DNA from: Muribaculaceae bacterium Isolate-036 (Harlan)
Lineage (GTDB): Bacteria > Bacteroidota > Bacteroidia > Bacteroidales > Muribaculaceae
DNA: 64,000 nucleotides
Direction: 5' to 3'
Assembly: GCA_003833075.1 (NCBI GenBank)
Contig: RIAY01000002.1
Span: forward strand, 62,001 to 126,000
The notes below the pieces were generated by a model. That model did no database searches, was not told the DNA's origin, and was given only the letters and a program-made list of their open reading frames with translations. The translations under genes and the position numbers were made by a program. Below, piece by piece: positions 9,501 to 24,283 of the stretch. How positions within the stretch are numbered: position 1 is the first letter of the stretch; each line of letters starts with the position of its first letter.

Positions 9501-9744
9501 AAACGGGAGTTTTCTGCGTCTGCGTCAACTGCAGTTGGGTTATACGGTCCCGTCATCCATTACACGCAAGGCATACATAGAGAATTTGCGTTTTTATGTA
9601 AGTGCAGAGAACCTTTTCACTATAACAGGCTACAAGGGTGTGGATCCTGAATTCTCCCGTGCCAACGTTCTCAACACAGGTATAGACCGACTTATCTATC
9701 CTTTCACCCGCAGCTTCACCATCGGTGCCCAGCTCACATTCTAA
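6595..9744 (+). CDS. SusC-like TonB-dependent outer-membrane transporter (PUL1)
   Basis: The 1049-residue protein has a signal peptide ending near QAWAQ, then a carboxypeptidase-like plug-associated domain (VTGVITEENGDPVIGATV). The segment DELVVVGYGMMKKSDMTGAI is the TonB-box/plug start, followed by a plug domain (LYIIDGFPGDIN, IEVLKDGAAAAIYG-like block) and a 22-strand barrel ending in a phenylalanine. SusC proteins import oligosaccharides or glycopeptides through the outer membrane with a SusD lid. susD follows after 19 bp. The cargo cannot be read from the sequence; neighbouring genes point to something holding beta-galactose and alpha-glucose. Confidence 0.96.
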   Translation: MANKTQLKGRVLQMLLLLCLTLPFQAWAQKQSVTGVITEENGDPVIGATVLEKGTTNGVSTDLDGKFTLNVNPKGTLVVSYVGFATQEIAVKGRSVINLTLKEDTQFLDELVVVGYGMMKKSDMTGAISSVNGDDLAKRTTTNPAEALQGKIAGVNIMKAGGNAGAGIQVKIRGVKTFGDNEPLYIIDGFPGDINSVNPQDIDSMEVLKDGAAAAIYGSVAANGVIIITTKNGKKGEVKVDFSAYVSFTRIANKFKMLNADEYKQVHGQMYDNWNEHVALHPEMYDASSMLSSPAYITADTGVNTDWQDAMTRSGLTQNYMLSVRGGGDLGKYSVSYNHSDEKGIFLGNDYTMDNARVKLNATKYIFDFEANMAFKYTKSRQPQYQIKEMYGISPLVPVYDAENEYGYGLTDFNGLPNNRNVMADNNFRQADSRYYHTTANAAITARFTPWLSFKTSYAYRGEHERDKYHTAPYVADIRSKQEYPESSETTAYWEEHVWENVLSFNKEFGKHSVNAVAGTSTMARRYTWNYVGVIGKTITYKVEDGQLVTGEQPGGFLDPDFSTIGAGTGGTYDGDGSRWDYRRFSVFGRVNYNFDNRYLFQATVRHDGSSKFGKDKRWGTFPSVAVGWRISEESFFPKTTAFNNLKLRASWGRLGNENALGYYDFLSLISTYNSKNQGYVQGNGDNAWAGSIARGLENRNLQWETTDTKNIGIDYGFFNNRLNGSFNYYYNKTEDLLITKVLPPSAGLSNPILNVGKMRNTGIEFEINYQDSKAGWDWNIGMNLSTTSNKVLELSDENQIIYGEGLKFGTEHFPTQTMVGKPIGSFYLFRTDGIFQSNEEAANYVNSKGEKLQPYADAGDIRFVDVNGDGVIDENDKEYCGSGIPKLEVNLNLNVAWKGFDLMAVLGSAFNYKIYNGNRYLYESMNAGSNFLATTLDAWTPENRNTTMPRAIFNDPNGNLKESDRFLENGSFLRLRQLQLGYTVPSSITRKAYIENLRFYVSAENLFTITGYKGVDPEFSRANVLNTGIDRLIYPFTRSFTIGAQLTF

Positions 9745-9763
9745 CAATTAAACAGCAATCAAC

Positions 9764-11272
9764 ATGAAAAAACATATATTGTTTCCTGCAGCAATGCTTC
9801 TGGCTGCATCAACTCTGACATCATGTGAGGATTATCTCACAGTGGAGTCTCCCGATCAATTGACATCAGGCAACTTCTGGCGCAATGAAGCGGATGCGCA
9901 AGCCGGAATAGCCGCCGCATATTCACAACTTGAATATTATATCGACACCTGGGAGTTCGCCGAAGTGAAATGGCCGGTGGAGGCTTTTCGCGAGGATGTG
10001 GTGACAATCGGTTCCGATGTCCCGAATTATCCCAACTGGATGGAACTCTATAATTTCTCATTCACCAATGGAAACTCGCAGTTCACAAGTTACTGGAGCA
10101 ATAACTATACAGGTATAAGTTTTGCGAATCAGGTCATAGAGAAAGTGGCTGAGATTCCTGACGGAGCCATTGATCCTTCTGTACGTTCTCAGATTGTGAA
10201 AGAGGCGAGATTCCTGCGTGCGTATTATCATCTTAAACTGATACTTAACTGGAAGGAAATAATTGTAAGAGACCATTATATCACCGACCCGGATGATCTG
10301 AACCGTGGATTGTCATCCAGAACGGATACCTGGGATTTCATAATGCAGGATCTGACAGATGCGACTTCTCTTCCTGCCGGATATGGCTCAGATAATCTTG
10401 GCCGTGCCACATGCGGGGCAGCTTACGCCTATCTTGGTTTTGCCAACCTCACGCGTGCATATGAGGAGCCGGCGCGCAAGGACGAGTTCCTTAAAGCTGC
10501 GGTGACTGCCCTTGACAAAGTTACAGGTTATAGTCTTGAGAAGAATTACGCTTCTATGTTCGATGCATCGAATAAAAACTGCAAGGAGTCGGTTTTCGAA
10601 CTTCAGACATCGATGAGCACTGCAAACGGTGCCAATTACCGTACACAGATGCATCGCTGGATTGGGTGCAGCGAACTCTGGGGTTGGGATGAGATTCTTC
10701 CATCCGCCGTTCTTATGAATGAGTTCCGCAAAGAGGGAATGACAGCCACTACGGGACGTTATGATTCCCGCATGTATGCAACCATCTTCTTTAAATGCGA
10801 TTATTATAACGACGGCAGCGGAAGGGTGTATGGACATGACTACGATGACTGGTTCAATGGCGCGGACAAGCCTGCATTCCGTAAATTCATGCCTGCGGAT
10901 ATGGCGGGACTTGAAACAAATTATTGTGCGATAAATGTTCCCTTAATGCGTTATTCAAATGTATTGCTCATGAAGGCGGAGGCTTTGAACGAGCAGGGAC
11001 ATCCAGAACTCGCGGTTCCGCTGATTAATGAAATCAGGGATGTGCATGGAGACATGCCTCCGATGCAGGGCACGACGCAGGATGCGGTGCGTGCGCAGAT
11101 AGAACATGAACGTATGATAGAGTTTCCTCTTGAAAACTGGCGTTGGTATGACCTCCGCCGCTGGGGAAAGACAGCAGAGGCTCTGAAGGATGCCGGTCGT
11201 CCCGGTTTTGACGAGTCGAAGGCTTTCTATCCTGTTCCTCTTACTGAAATAAATTCCAATTCAGCATTATAA
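9764..11272 (+). CDS. SusD/RagB-like surface lipoprotein (PUL1)
   Basis: A 502-residue lipoprotein; the signal peptide ends in a lipobox (LTSC) at about residue 21. The N-terminal helical SusD region follows (SGNFWRNEADAQAGIAAAY). A typical C-terminal SusD block ends in ERMIEFPLENWRWYDLRRWG and FYPVP. SusD proteins cap the SusC barrel and bind the ligand at the cell surface. The next gene starts 21 bp downstream, so the enzymes behind it should be in the same operon. Confidence 0.95.
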   Translation: MKKHILFPAAMLLAASTLTSCEDYLTVESPDQLTSGNFWRNEADAQAGIAAAYSQLEYYIDTWEFAEVKWPVEAFREDVVTIGSDVPNYPNWMELYNFSFTNGNSQFTSYWSNNYTGISFANQVIEKVAEIPDGAIDPSVRSQIVKEARFLRAYYHLKLILNWKEIIVRDHYITDPDDLNRGLSSRTDTWDFIMQDLTDATSLPAGYGSDNLGRATCGAAYAYLGFANLTRAYEEPARKDEFLKAAVTALDKVTGYSLEKNYASMFDASNKNCKESVFELQTSMSTANGANYRTQMHRWIGCSELWGWDEILPSAVLMNEFRKEGMTATTGRYDSRMYATIFFKCDYYNDGSGRVYGHDYDDWFNGADKPAFRKFMPADMAGLETNYCAINVPLMRYSNVLLMKAEALNEQGHPELAVPLINEIRDVHGDMPPMQGTTQDAVRAQIEHERMIEFPLENWRWYDLRRWGKTAEALKDAGRPGFDESKAFYPVPLTEINSNSAL

Positions 11273-11293
11273 CTAATCGAATAAAAGGTATCC

Positions 11294-11589
11294 ATGTTTA
11301 AGATTATTCTTATAATGGCATCCGGTATTTTAGCCGGATGGCTTCTGAGGAGACGGAATCTCCGTCTCCTCGGAAGAATAATCTCAGTGCTCATATGGCT
11401 GTTGCTTTTCCTGTTGGGTGTCGAAGCCGGAGGTGATGAAAGAATAGTAAAGGGAATTGCTTCCTTAGGAATGGAGGCTCTGGTTATCACGTCTGGAGGC
11501 GTTGCCGGGTCATCAATTCTCGCGTATGCATTATGGCGGGTTGCGGTGCGCAGGAAAACACGTGAATCCGGGAAAGGGGGTGAAGTGCG

Positions 11590-11593
<4 letters not shown>
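11294..11593 (+). CDS. LysO-family transporter, N-terminal half
   Basis: This 99-residue hydrophobic protein has three membrane segments and a basic C-terminal tail. With the overlapping next gene it makes up one LysO (DUF340) unit. E. coli LysO (YbjE) is a single chain of about 300 residues that exports lysine and the toxic analogue thialysine; Bacteroidales often carry it as two genes. The stop overlaps the next start by four bases, indicating translational coupling. Finding it between susD and a glycosidase gene is unusual. Confidence 0.75.
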
Positions 11594-17258
<5,665 letters not shown>

Positions 17259-17577
17259 GGTAGTATCTGAACAATAGATTCAGGTTAACGCATTGACATT
17301 TTAAATGCTTATGGGAGAGCCGAAAGATTTCAGACAAATCTTTCGGTTCCCTTATAAATCACTTCATGGATTAGTTCTGCATTCTTGGGACTTTAATGAG
17401 AAATCAGTCATTTATACAAAATAGCTAATTTACATTTATAGCATCAGGTCTGATTCTAAAATCCCGAACTTTTTAAAAGAAATCTTATGTCTGATATGTT
17501 ATATAGTTAGACATTGCATGCGTAAGGCGCAAAAGCTCATAAGTATGTAATTTTCATCAGAAGGTAAAATATTTATC
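17259..17577. other. Intergenic region between PUL1 and algH
   Basis: This 319-bp AT-rich stretch contains no convincing ORF. The only clear structure is the hairpin at 17313-17351. Toward its end it must hold the algH promoter, but I see only a partial match (TAATTTTC near 17547). Confidence 0.5.
17313..17351 (+). terminator. Hairpin terminator after PUL1
   Basis: GGGAGAGCCGAAAGATTT pairs with AAATCTTTCGGTTCCC across a five-base loop, with one small internal mismatch. It lies 55 bp after the GH63 stop. There is no strong T-run behind it, so it may instead be a 3' stabilizing hairpin. Confidence 0.55.
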
Positions 17578-18174
17578 ATGGATTTAGAATCAATCATATA
17601 TAAGGACCCGACAATCGTAAATCCGCAGAAGGGAGATCTGCTGATTGCAGAGCCATTGCTTGACGAACCGTATTTCAAACGCAGTGTAATTCTCCTTCTT
17701 GATGAGGATAATAATCAAGGTCACATAGGTCTTGCTTTAAACAAAATAACTCCAGTGTCTCTTCAGGATCTTTTCCCCGACTGGAAAGCGGGTGCCGAAG
17801 TGCCTGTTTACAGCGGCGGTCCGGTTGAGGCAGACAGGCTTTTTATGTTGCACACTATGGGTGACAGATTCGAAGGTTCCATGGAAGTGTCGCCTGGTCT
17901 TTATGTGGGTGCTAAACTTGACGACATAATCGACTATATCAACAATAACAGATATGCAGATGGTAATATCAGGTTTTTTCTTGGATATAGCGGTTGGAGC
18001 CGAGGACAACTGACTTCGGAAATATTGAAAAACACATGGGCATTAAATCCAAACCCCGGTCATACGGATGTATTGACCGGGGCTGAAGACTTATATTGGA
18101 GAAGGGAAGTCAGACGGCTTGGAGAGAAATATCGGAGCTGGCTTCTTGTGCCTTCAAATCCTGCATTCAACTGA
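17578..18174 (+). CDS. YqgE/AlgH family protein (DUF179)
   Basis: The 198-residue protein is of usual family length. It shows the family's opening GDLLIAEPLLDEPYFKRSV, the central VYSGGPVEADRLFMLH and FFLGYSGWSRGQL. The cellular role is not settled; the Pseudomonas member was described as a regulator of alginate production. The gene is single, starts at ATG 17578, and converges on the GH36 gene. It is not obviously part of either carbohydrate locus. Confidence 0.92.
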   Translation: MDLESIIYKDPTIVNPQKGDLLIAEPLLDEPYFKRSVILLLDEDNNQGHIGLALNKITPVSLQDLFPDWKAGAEVPVYSGGPVEADRLFMLHTMGDRFEGSMEVSPGLYVGAKLDDIIDYINNNRYADGNIRFFLGYSGWSRGQLTSEILKNTWALNPNPGHTDVLTGAEDLYWRREVRRLGEKYRSWLLVPSNPAFN

Positions 18175-18214
18175 TATCAGGTGTCTGAACTCGTCTTAAA
18201 TTTTATGCAGCTTC

Positions 18215-20425
18215 TTATTTTTCTGTTAGATAGAGAACGCGGCTTGACCAGTCAGTCTCGTTCTTCTTGGCAAGCTTGTGGTTCACCGGAATCTCAAGAC
18301 CATTTTCCATGAGGAATTTTCCGGAAAATGATTTGCCTTCGAATGAAAGCGGTTTAGTGTCGATCCTGTTCAGTTCATGAACCACGTATTCTTTTTCCGG
18401 ATCAAGACCTTTCATGGTTATGCGCGGAAGAATCTCGTTGCGGAAAGCGCGTGTTTTCCACCAGTAGAATACTGCCTTGTCTTTTTCCGGAGCAACATAC
18501 ATCAGAGATGCCGCACCTTTTTCATCGTAGGGCGAAAGAAGCCTATAAATATCACCGAACTGCACGACAGGTCTGATTTGTTTGTATTCGGCTATAGCGC
18601 GTTTTGTCTGCTCTTTCTCTTCTGCCGTCATATCATCCGGTTGGATTTCCATCCCAAGTCTGCCGCTCATCGCAACGTCTGTCCTGTATTTAATAGGTAT
18701 AATGCGGTGGGTCTGATGGTTTGGCGAAGCACTGATATGCGATCCCATTGCTATAGCCGGGAAGAAATAGGAGGTTCCCCACTGCATGTATATTCTTTGC
18801 AGCGCATCGGTGTTGTCTGATGTCCAGAATTCATCGAACCAGGGGAGAATGCCGTAATTCACGCGTCCGCCGCCTGAAGCGCAAGCCTGAATGGTCACAT
18901 CAGGATATTTTGCGCGAATTCTCTGCAGTGTGTTCTGGAGTCCTTTCTGATATCCGATGTAGAGATGCCCCTGCTTGTCGGCAGGAAGATACTGTGAGCC
19001 ATGATTCTCGATGTCCATGTTTGCATCCCATTTTATATAGTCTATTTCAGGATATTTGGTCATGAGAGTGTCGACAATGTTAAATACGATGTCCTGCACT
19101 TTCGGATTCGACATGTCAAGAATCAACTGTGTCTTGCCGCGCCCGAATTTTGCTTTGCGGTTAGCAGGTTTGATAATGTATTCGGGATGCTTTTCAAAGA
19201 GTTCGCTCTTTGAATTGACCATTTCCGGTTCTATCCATATGCCGAACTTGATACCGTTCTTTTTTGCCTCGTCGACGAGTCCCTGTATCCCGCCGGGAAG
19301 TTTGCGAGTGTCGACTGTCCAGTCTCCCAACCCTGCGGAATCATTGTTGCGCGGATACTTGACACCGAACCAGCCATCGTCCATGACGAACAATTCGCCC
19401 CCCATGGCAGCTATATTTTTCATCATGTCTGCCATTCCCTTCTCATTGATGTCAAAATACACACCTTCCCATGAATTGAGGAGTACTTTGCGCGGAGTGT
19501 CTCCATGAGCCAGACGGTGGTTGCGCCCCCATTTGTGGAAACTGCGGCTGACACCGCTGAGTCCTTCGTCGCTCCATGTCAGGGCAAGGGGAGGGGTTAC
19601 AAACGTTTCGCCTTTGCCGAGCTTATAGTGTGAATCCTCTTCATTGATACCGGCAAAGAAGTGGTGGCTGTCTGTTTCATCGGTATCTATACGCAGTTTG
19701 TAGTTGCCACCGTAGCATAGTGCCGCTCCTATTGTTCTGCCGGTGTTCTCCTGAGGTTTGCCGTCAAGAGAAAACATTACCTCAGAATGGTCAAAACGCG
19801 AGTTGCGGACTCCTTCATGGCTTTTGATAACTTTCATTCCGCGCGTGAGAGGTTCTTCTGTCAGCCTTGTCTCATTTCCCCAGGCTCCATGAAGTGACGA
19901 CAGCCATACGTTGCCGCTTCTGATGGGGAGATATCCTGAAGCAAAGCGCGTGAGGGTGACAGGTGATTTTTCATTGTTTGTGATTTCAGACCAGGTCTCC
20001 ATCACGTTCTCGTCTTTCCAGGTCTTGTAGTTGACTTTTACTACTACCGGATAATGTGTGTCTTTAAGTGTCACGGTCGTGATGTCGGCACCGTTGTCGT
20101 GAGTGGAAGATATTCCGTCGACAACAAGGTCGAGAGTCATGTCACCATCGCTGTGAATCATCGCTATCGCCGTCTCGGGCATAGTGATCATTCCATAATC
20201 GGGATATGCTGAATAAATTTTTCCGCTTGCAGAGCGCAAAGCCGCCGCATCGTTTTCAGAAATTTTTCCGCCGTAATAGAGATGACGCAGTTTTTTACCT
20301 TTCTCCGCTTCAAGAACAAGAGACGTGTTTTGCGTGTCTATCTTTACATTTTTTGCAGATATCTCAGTAACAGTGATACTTGATACTATTGTTGCAAATA
20401 GTAAAGTTATGGATTTCCAATTCAT
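18215..20425 (-). CDS. GH36 alpha-galactosidase
   Basis: A 736-residue secreted enzyme with a signal peptide ending near ISAK. It has the GH36 layout: N-terminal beta-supersandwich, a (beta/alpha)8 barrel starting around VLLNSWEGVYFDIN and a C-terminal beta domain. Nucleophile D467 lies in IKWDAN, and the acid/base aspartate is in TSDNTDALQR. It removes terminal alpha-galactose from oligosaccharides or galactolipid-derived sugars. It is co-directional with the glp genes, 108 bp after the HAD phosphatase gene, so it could be the last gene of that series. No promoter is obvious in the 108-bp gap, which holds a TTCAAT/ATTGAA inverted repeat. Confidence 0.94.
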   Translation of the reverse strand: MNWKSITLLFATIVSSITVTEISAKNVKIDTQNTSLVLEAEKGKKLRHLYYGGKISENDAAALRSASGKIYSAYPDYGMITMPETAIAMIHSDGDMTLDLVVDGISSTHDNGADITTVTLKDTHYPVVVKVNYKTWKDENVMETWSEITNNEKSPVTLTRFASGYLPIRSGNVWLSSLHGAWGNETRLTEEPLTRGMKVIKSHEGVRNSRFDHSEVMFSLDGKPQENTGRTIGAALCYGGNYKLRIDTDETDSHHFFAGINEEDSHYKLGKGETFVTPPLALTWSDEGLSGVSRSFHKWGRNHRLAHGDTPRKVLLNSWEGVYFDINEKGMADMMKNIAAMGGELFVMDDGWFGVKYPRNNDSAGLGDWTVDTRKLPGGIQGLVDEAKKNGIKFGIWIEPEMVNSKSELFEKHPEYIIKPANRKAKFGRGKTQLILDMSNPKVQDIVFNIVDTLMTKYPEIDYIKWDANMDIENHGSQYLPADKQGHLYIGYQKGLQNTLQRIRAKYPDVTIQACASGGGRVNYGILPWFDEFWTSDNTDALQRIYMQWGTSYFFPAIAMGSHISASPNHQTHRIIPIKYRTDVAMSGRLGMEIQPDDMTAEEKEQTKRAIAEYKQIRPVVQFGDIYRLLSPYDEKGAASLMYVAPEKDKAVFYWWKTRAFRNEILPRITMKGLDPEKEYVVHELNRIDTKPLSFEGKSFSGKFLMENGLEIPVNHKLAKKNETDWSSRVLYLTEK

Positions 20426-20533
20426 AAATGATGATGATAACTATTAAAACTATTAAAACTAATGAAAATTATGAGAGGTAAATTATTTTGATTCTGATTT
20501 TTCAATAGAGACAATTGAACCGCATGATTCAGA

Positions 20534-21397
20534 TTACTCTTTGCGTGCCTCTTTAAGCAACTCACAGAACTCCGCTATGCTTTCGGCAGTTATGTCCGGT
20601 TGCGGGTCTGATTTCATCGCTGTCTCAAGAGTTGTCTCTCCGGAAAGCACCAGCACACCGAGTGAGCCTGCGTTGCGTGCCGTGGCAACATCGGTATATA
20701 TTCTGTCACCGCACATCGCCACCTCTTCCGGCTTCAATCCCTCGCGGAAGCAAATTCCTGAAAGCATATCTGGATTGGGTTTGCCGATCACAGCATCCGG
20801 TCTGCGTCCTGTGGCATGCTCGATACATGCGCATAACGAGCCGCAGTCAACAAGAACAGTCTTCAGGTCTGTAGGACACACCCTGTCAGGATTGGTCGCG
20901 ATGTAAGGAATCCCCTCGGCTGCAAGCCATGAGGCATGACAGAGCTTCGGGTATGTCAGTGTCGTGTCAAACGCGACAACGAGGCAGTCCGGTTTCTGTC
21001 CGGGATCGTCCGGCATGAGTTCGAATCCGGCATTACGGAATTCTTCTTCCATACTCGGGGTGCCGACAACATAGAGTTTCCTGGCTTCGGGCATCTTGTC
21101 GCGCAGGTAATCAATCGCAGCAACAGATGAGGTATACATCTCCTCAGGTGTGGCTTTGATGCCAAGCTTTTCAATTTTCAGAAGATAATCGGCAACGCTC
21201 TTCGTCGGATTATTTGTAAGGAAAGAGTATTTTATCCCCATATCCTCAAGATCTTTCAGAAAACCCAAGGTGAATGGAAACAATTTTGAACCTAAATATA
21301 TTGTTCCGTCCATGTCAAGAGCCACATGCTTTATCTTACGGCATTTTGCCATAAGTTCTTCATGTCCGAACGGAGAATGATATCTGTTAAATTCCAT
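20534..21397 (-). CDS. NagD-like HAD-IIA phosphatase
   Basis: The 287-residue protein belongs to HAD subfamily IIA. Motif I LDMDGTIYLG has nucleophile D28. FLTNNP is motif II, and a late CGDRIYTDVATARNAG block is motif IV. Family members dephosphorylate UMP/NMP, phosphoglycolate or glycerol 3-phosphate; the last activity is known for a mycobacterial and a mammalian relative. Its start is 43 bp after the glpT stop in the same direction, so a glycerol-phosphate substrate fits the context but is not shown by the residues. Confidence 0.88.
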   Translation of the reverse strand: MEFNRYHSPFGHEELMAKCRKIKHVALDMDGTIYLGSKLFPFTLGFLKDLEDMGIKYSFLTNNPTKSVADYLLKIEKLGIKATPEEMYTSSVAAIDYLRDKMPEARKLYVVGTPSMEEEFRNAGFELMPDDPGQKPDCLVVAFDTTLTYPKLCHASWLAAEGIPYIATNPDRVCPTDLKTVLVDCGSLCACIEHATGRRPDAVIGKPNPDMLSGICFREGLKPEEVAMCGDRIYTDVATARNAGSLGVLVLSGETTLETAMKSDPQPDITAESIAEFCELLKEARKE

Positions 21398-21440
21398 TTT
21401 CTTGATGCAGGTTATTTTTAATTGCTTTCTTTAAATTTAA

Positions 21441-22994
21441 TTATATGTCGGCATCATCGTTGGTTACATTACCTTCGATTTTGTTTACATTACGGGCTTC
21501 AGCCTCAAGTGAAGCGTAGAATTTATTGGAACGTTCGTAGCCGTCGCGCGGCGCGAGCCACATAGTAAGGAATGTGACGGCACCGAGACATCCTACAGCT
21601 ATGATGATATAGAACACCATGTTCCATCCCCAGTGATCGGCAACGATACCGATACCGATAGCCGACAGGAAAGAACCGACGTATCCGAAAATACCGGCGA
21701 GACCGTTGGCTGTAGCCGAAGCTTCCTTGGTGGCATGGTTTGCTGATGCGATGCCAATGAGTGCCTGAGGACCGTAGATGAAGAATCCTGCCATTGCAAG
21801 GATTATGATAGAGACAATAACCGGGAGGCCGGGCATGAAAATGAAGGCACTCATGAAAATTACAGCACAAACCATGCAGACAAGACACATACGGTGGGCT
21901 TTACCCTTGAAGATATGGTCAGTTGCCCATCCTGCACCGATTGTTCCTACGATTGCGAATATCTCGAACACACCTACAGACCATGCCGCGTCTTCAATGC
22001 TCATGTTGCGTGCCTCGGTCAGGAATTTAGGACCCCAGTCAAGTATGCCCATACGCATCACGTATACGAAAATGTTGGCAATGCAGAGAGTCCATATCCA
22101 ACGGTTCGTCCAGACCATTATCTTAAGGAATTGCTTGCGTGACGCAGGTTTTCCTTCCGCCTTTTCACTTACGCCTGTTTTAGTTCCCGGAAGTTCGGGA
22201 AGACCGACTGAACGAGGGTCGTCACGGAGTCCGAAGTAGAGCCATAAGGCACCGCATAGAGCGATTCCTGCCGGAATCCAGAAGCAATATTTCCATGCAT
22301 CCCAATGCTGCGCATATCCCATGATGGTCTTTAAATGATCTTCATTTGAGGGATCCAGGTTAAGGTTAGCGGCGATGCGGGCTATAATGCTGTGGTCAGA
22401 ACTGAGGTCTGTACCCATAGTTCCCATTATGTATCCGCATACGACAACAGCGAGTGCCGCTCCAATTGAATGTGAGGTATTCCATATAGACATCTTTGTG
22501 GCAAGCTGCGAGGGGTGTATCCAGCATGGTAGCAGGCGTGCGCACGGCGGATAACCGACACCCTGAAACAGCTGGTTGCATATGATTGTCACCGCCATTA
22601 CCATCACGAGCATATTGATAAAATCCGGACCGGCGTCCACTCCGGTGATAAATCCGCTGATGTTCACTCCGAAGCCGAACGCAAGGTTTGACAATGCGCA
22701 TAAAAGAAGACCTATCGCCATTATCACACGAGCGCTGAAACGGTCAACAATAAAGCCGTTGATGAACCGCGACAGACCGTATACAAGAGATCCGATACCG
22801 ATAACGATACCGAAACTCGTGTTTGATATGCCGTATTGGGCGGTAAGTCCCGGCATGGCTATCGAGAAGTTCTTGCGCACGAAGTAGTAAATGGCATAGC
22901 CTATCATCGAGACGATGATCGTGCGGAGCTGCCAGTGCTGGTATTTCTTTATCGTTTGTTTGTCCCAGCCTTCAAAGATGTTTTCTTTTGACAT
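21441..22994 (-). CDS. glpT: Organophosphate:phosphate antiporter, GlpT-like (MFS)
   Basis: This 517-residue protein has about twelve membrane helices. Its N-terminus (WQLRTIIVSMIGYAIYYFVRKNFSIA) is typical of the OPA family of the major facilitator superfamily. These carriers exchange external glycerol 3-phosphate or hexose phosphate for internal phosphate. It lies 32 bp after glpC in an operon of G3P dehydrogenase genes, which makes G3P the likeliest cargo; the UhpT/UhpC type is the alternative. No glycerol kinase or facilitator gene is present, so the operon seems built for preformed G3P. Confidence 0.86.
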   Translation of the reverse strand: MSKENIFEGWDKQTIKKYQHWQLRTIIVSMIGYAIYYFVRKNFSIAMPGLTAQYGISNTSFGIVIGIGSLVYGLSRFINGFIVDRFSARVIMAIGLLLCALSNLAFGFGVNISGFITGVDAGPDFINMLVMVMAVTIICNQLFQGVGYPPCARLLPCWIHPSQLATKMSIWNTSHSIGAALAVVVCGYIMGTMGTDLSSDHSIIARIAANLNLDPSNEDHLKTIMGYAQHWDAWKYCFWIPAGIALCGALWLYFGLRDDPRSVGLPELPGTKTGVSEKAEGKPASRKQFLKIMVWTNRWIWTLCIANIFVYVMRMGILDWGPKFLTEARNMSIEDAAWSVGVFEIFAIVGTIGAGWATDHIFKGKAHRMCLVCMVCAVIFMSAFIFMPGLPVIVSIIILAMAGFFIYGPQALIGIASANHATKEASATANGLAGIFGYVGSFLSAIGIGIVADHWGWNMVFYIIIAVGCLGAVTFLTMWLAPRDGYERSNKFYASLEAEARNVNKIEGNVTNDDADI

Positions 22995-23026
22995 GATGTA
23001 GTTTTATCGAAAAGTATTAGATAGTT

Positions 23027-24271
23027 CTAAAGTAGTCCGTTTGCCCGCATTGTGGCTTCGACATCGAGGGCTTCGGCAATCAGTGTTATCGGATTTTCCA
23101 CTTTTGCACCGGTACTCATCTCAATCTGCCATTTGCAGGTTTCGCAGTCTGTGGCTACAACATCAGGATGCTCGTTCTCTATCGCTTCGAAAAGTTCCGC
23201 TCCGATTTTCTGTGAGTATTCGTAGTTCTCTTTCTTGAAGCCGTATGTTCCGGCTATGCCGCAGCATTGTGAGGGGAGCGGCACAAATTCGATGCCGGGA
23301 ATCATCTTCAGCAATCCTGTGGAATATGCCGCCCATCCAAGCTTCTGCATGTGGCAGGGTGTATGATACGATATACGTTTCTTGTAATCGTTGCGGAACA
23401 CAAGTTTTATTTCACCTTCATTTATCTTGCGCGACAGGAATACTGTAGCCAGCATTATGTTAGAGCGCACATCGGAATTTTCCAATCCGAGAAGGTGCGG
23501 ATATTCATCGCGGATAGTAAATGTGCATGTCGAGCTTGTCGAGAGCACGGGCATATCCTGGTCTACTGCCTCACGTATTGATTTCAGATTTATTTCAGCA
23601 TCGTGCTTTGCTCTTGAAATCAGTCTGTTGGCGATTTTTGCCACACCGCAACATTTCTGTTTTGAGAGAGGCAACACACCGTATCCTACTGCATTCAGTA
23701 TCTTGACGAGGTCTTTGCCGAGAGAAGGATTGTTATAGTTCACATAGCATCCGTGAAAATATGCTATGTGTTTCTGGAATTTTTCCTGTTCCGGCTGAAT
23801 TTTCTTCAGATATGTCGAGAACTTATGTGATGCGTATTTGGGGAATGTGCGGTGTTTGTCAACACCGATAATATCCAGTCCGGCTTTTGCTATACCCGAG
23901 CTAAGCACCGGGTTCACGATGGGAGCGAAAGCTGTGGCGAGATTTCCCATGACATCCGTTTCGGCAAGCATGTGGTCACGCAGTTTCGGCGGTTTTGTGT
24001 CGTATTTGATTCTTGCACTTTGAATAATGTCGCCAATCTTCACGTTTGATGGACATGACACTTCGCATCGTTTGCAATTGAGACAGTATTTCAACGCCTT
24101 ATCATAAAAATCAGGGCTTTTCAGACGATAGCGTTCGCCATCGGGACCTGCCATTTTAGGACCCGGATAATCCGGATTTACCGTCATTACAGGACAATAT
24201 GCCGTGCATATGGTGCATTTGATGCATTCCTCAAAATTATTGGCGCTAATATTTTGTTCCTGATAATTCAT
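23027..24271 (-). CDS. glpC: Anaerobic glycerol-3-phosphate dehydrogenase, subunit C
   Basis: The 414-residue iron-sulfur subunit has two 4Fe-4S motifs near the N-terminus, CIKCTICTAYCP (about residues 17-28) and CLNCKRCEVSCP (about 64-75). Two CCG domains follow (YFHGCYVNY / KCCG and SYHTPCHMQKLG / QCCGIAGTYG). GlpC passes electrons from GlpAB to the menaquinone pool and anchors the complex at the membrane. It starts 12 bp after the glpB stop. Confidence 0.94.
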   Translation of the reverse strand: MNYQEQNISANNFEECIKCTICTAYCPVMTVNPDYPGPKMAGPDGERYRLKSPDFYDKALKYCLNCKRCEVSCPSNVKIGDIIQSARIKYDTKPPKLRDHMLAETDVMGNLATAFAPIVNPVLSSGIAKAGLDIIGVDKHRTFPKYASHKFSTYLKKIQPEQEKFQKHIAYFHGCYVNYNNPSLGKDLVKILNAVGYGVLPLSKQKCCGVAKIANRLISRAKHDAEINLKSIREAVDQDMPVLSTSSTCTFTIRDEYPHLLGLENSDVRSNIMLATVFLSRKINEGEIKLVFRNDYKKRISYHTPCHMQKLGWAAYSTGLLKMIPGIEFVPLPSQCCGIAGTYGFKKENYEYSQKIGAELFEAIENEHPDVVATDCETCKWQIEMSTGAKVENPITLIAEALDVEATMRANGLL

Positions 24272-24283
24272 TTCAATGTGTCT

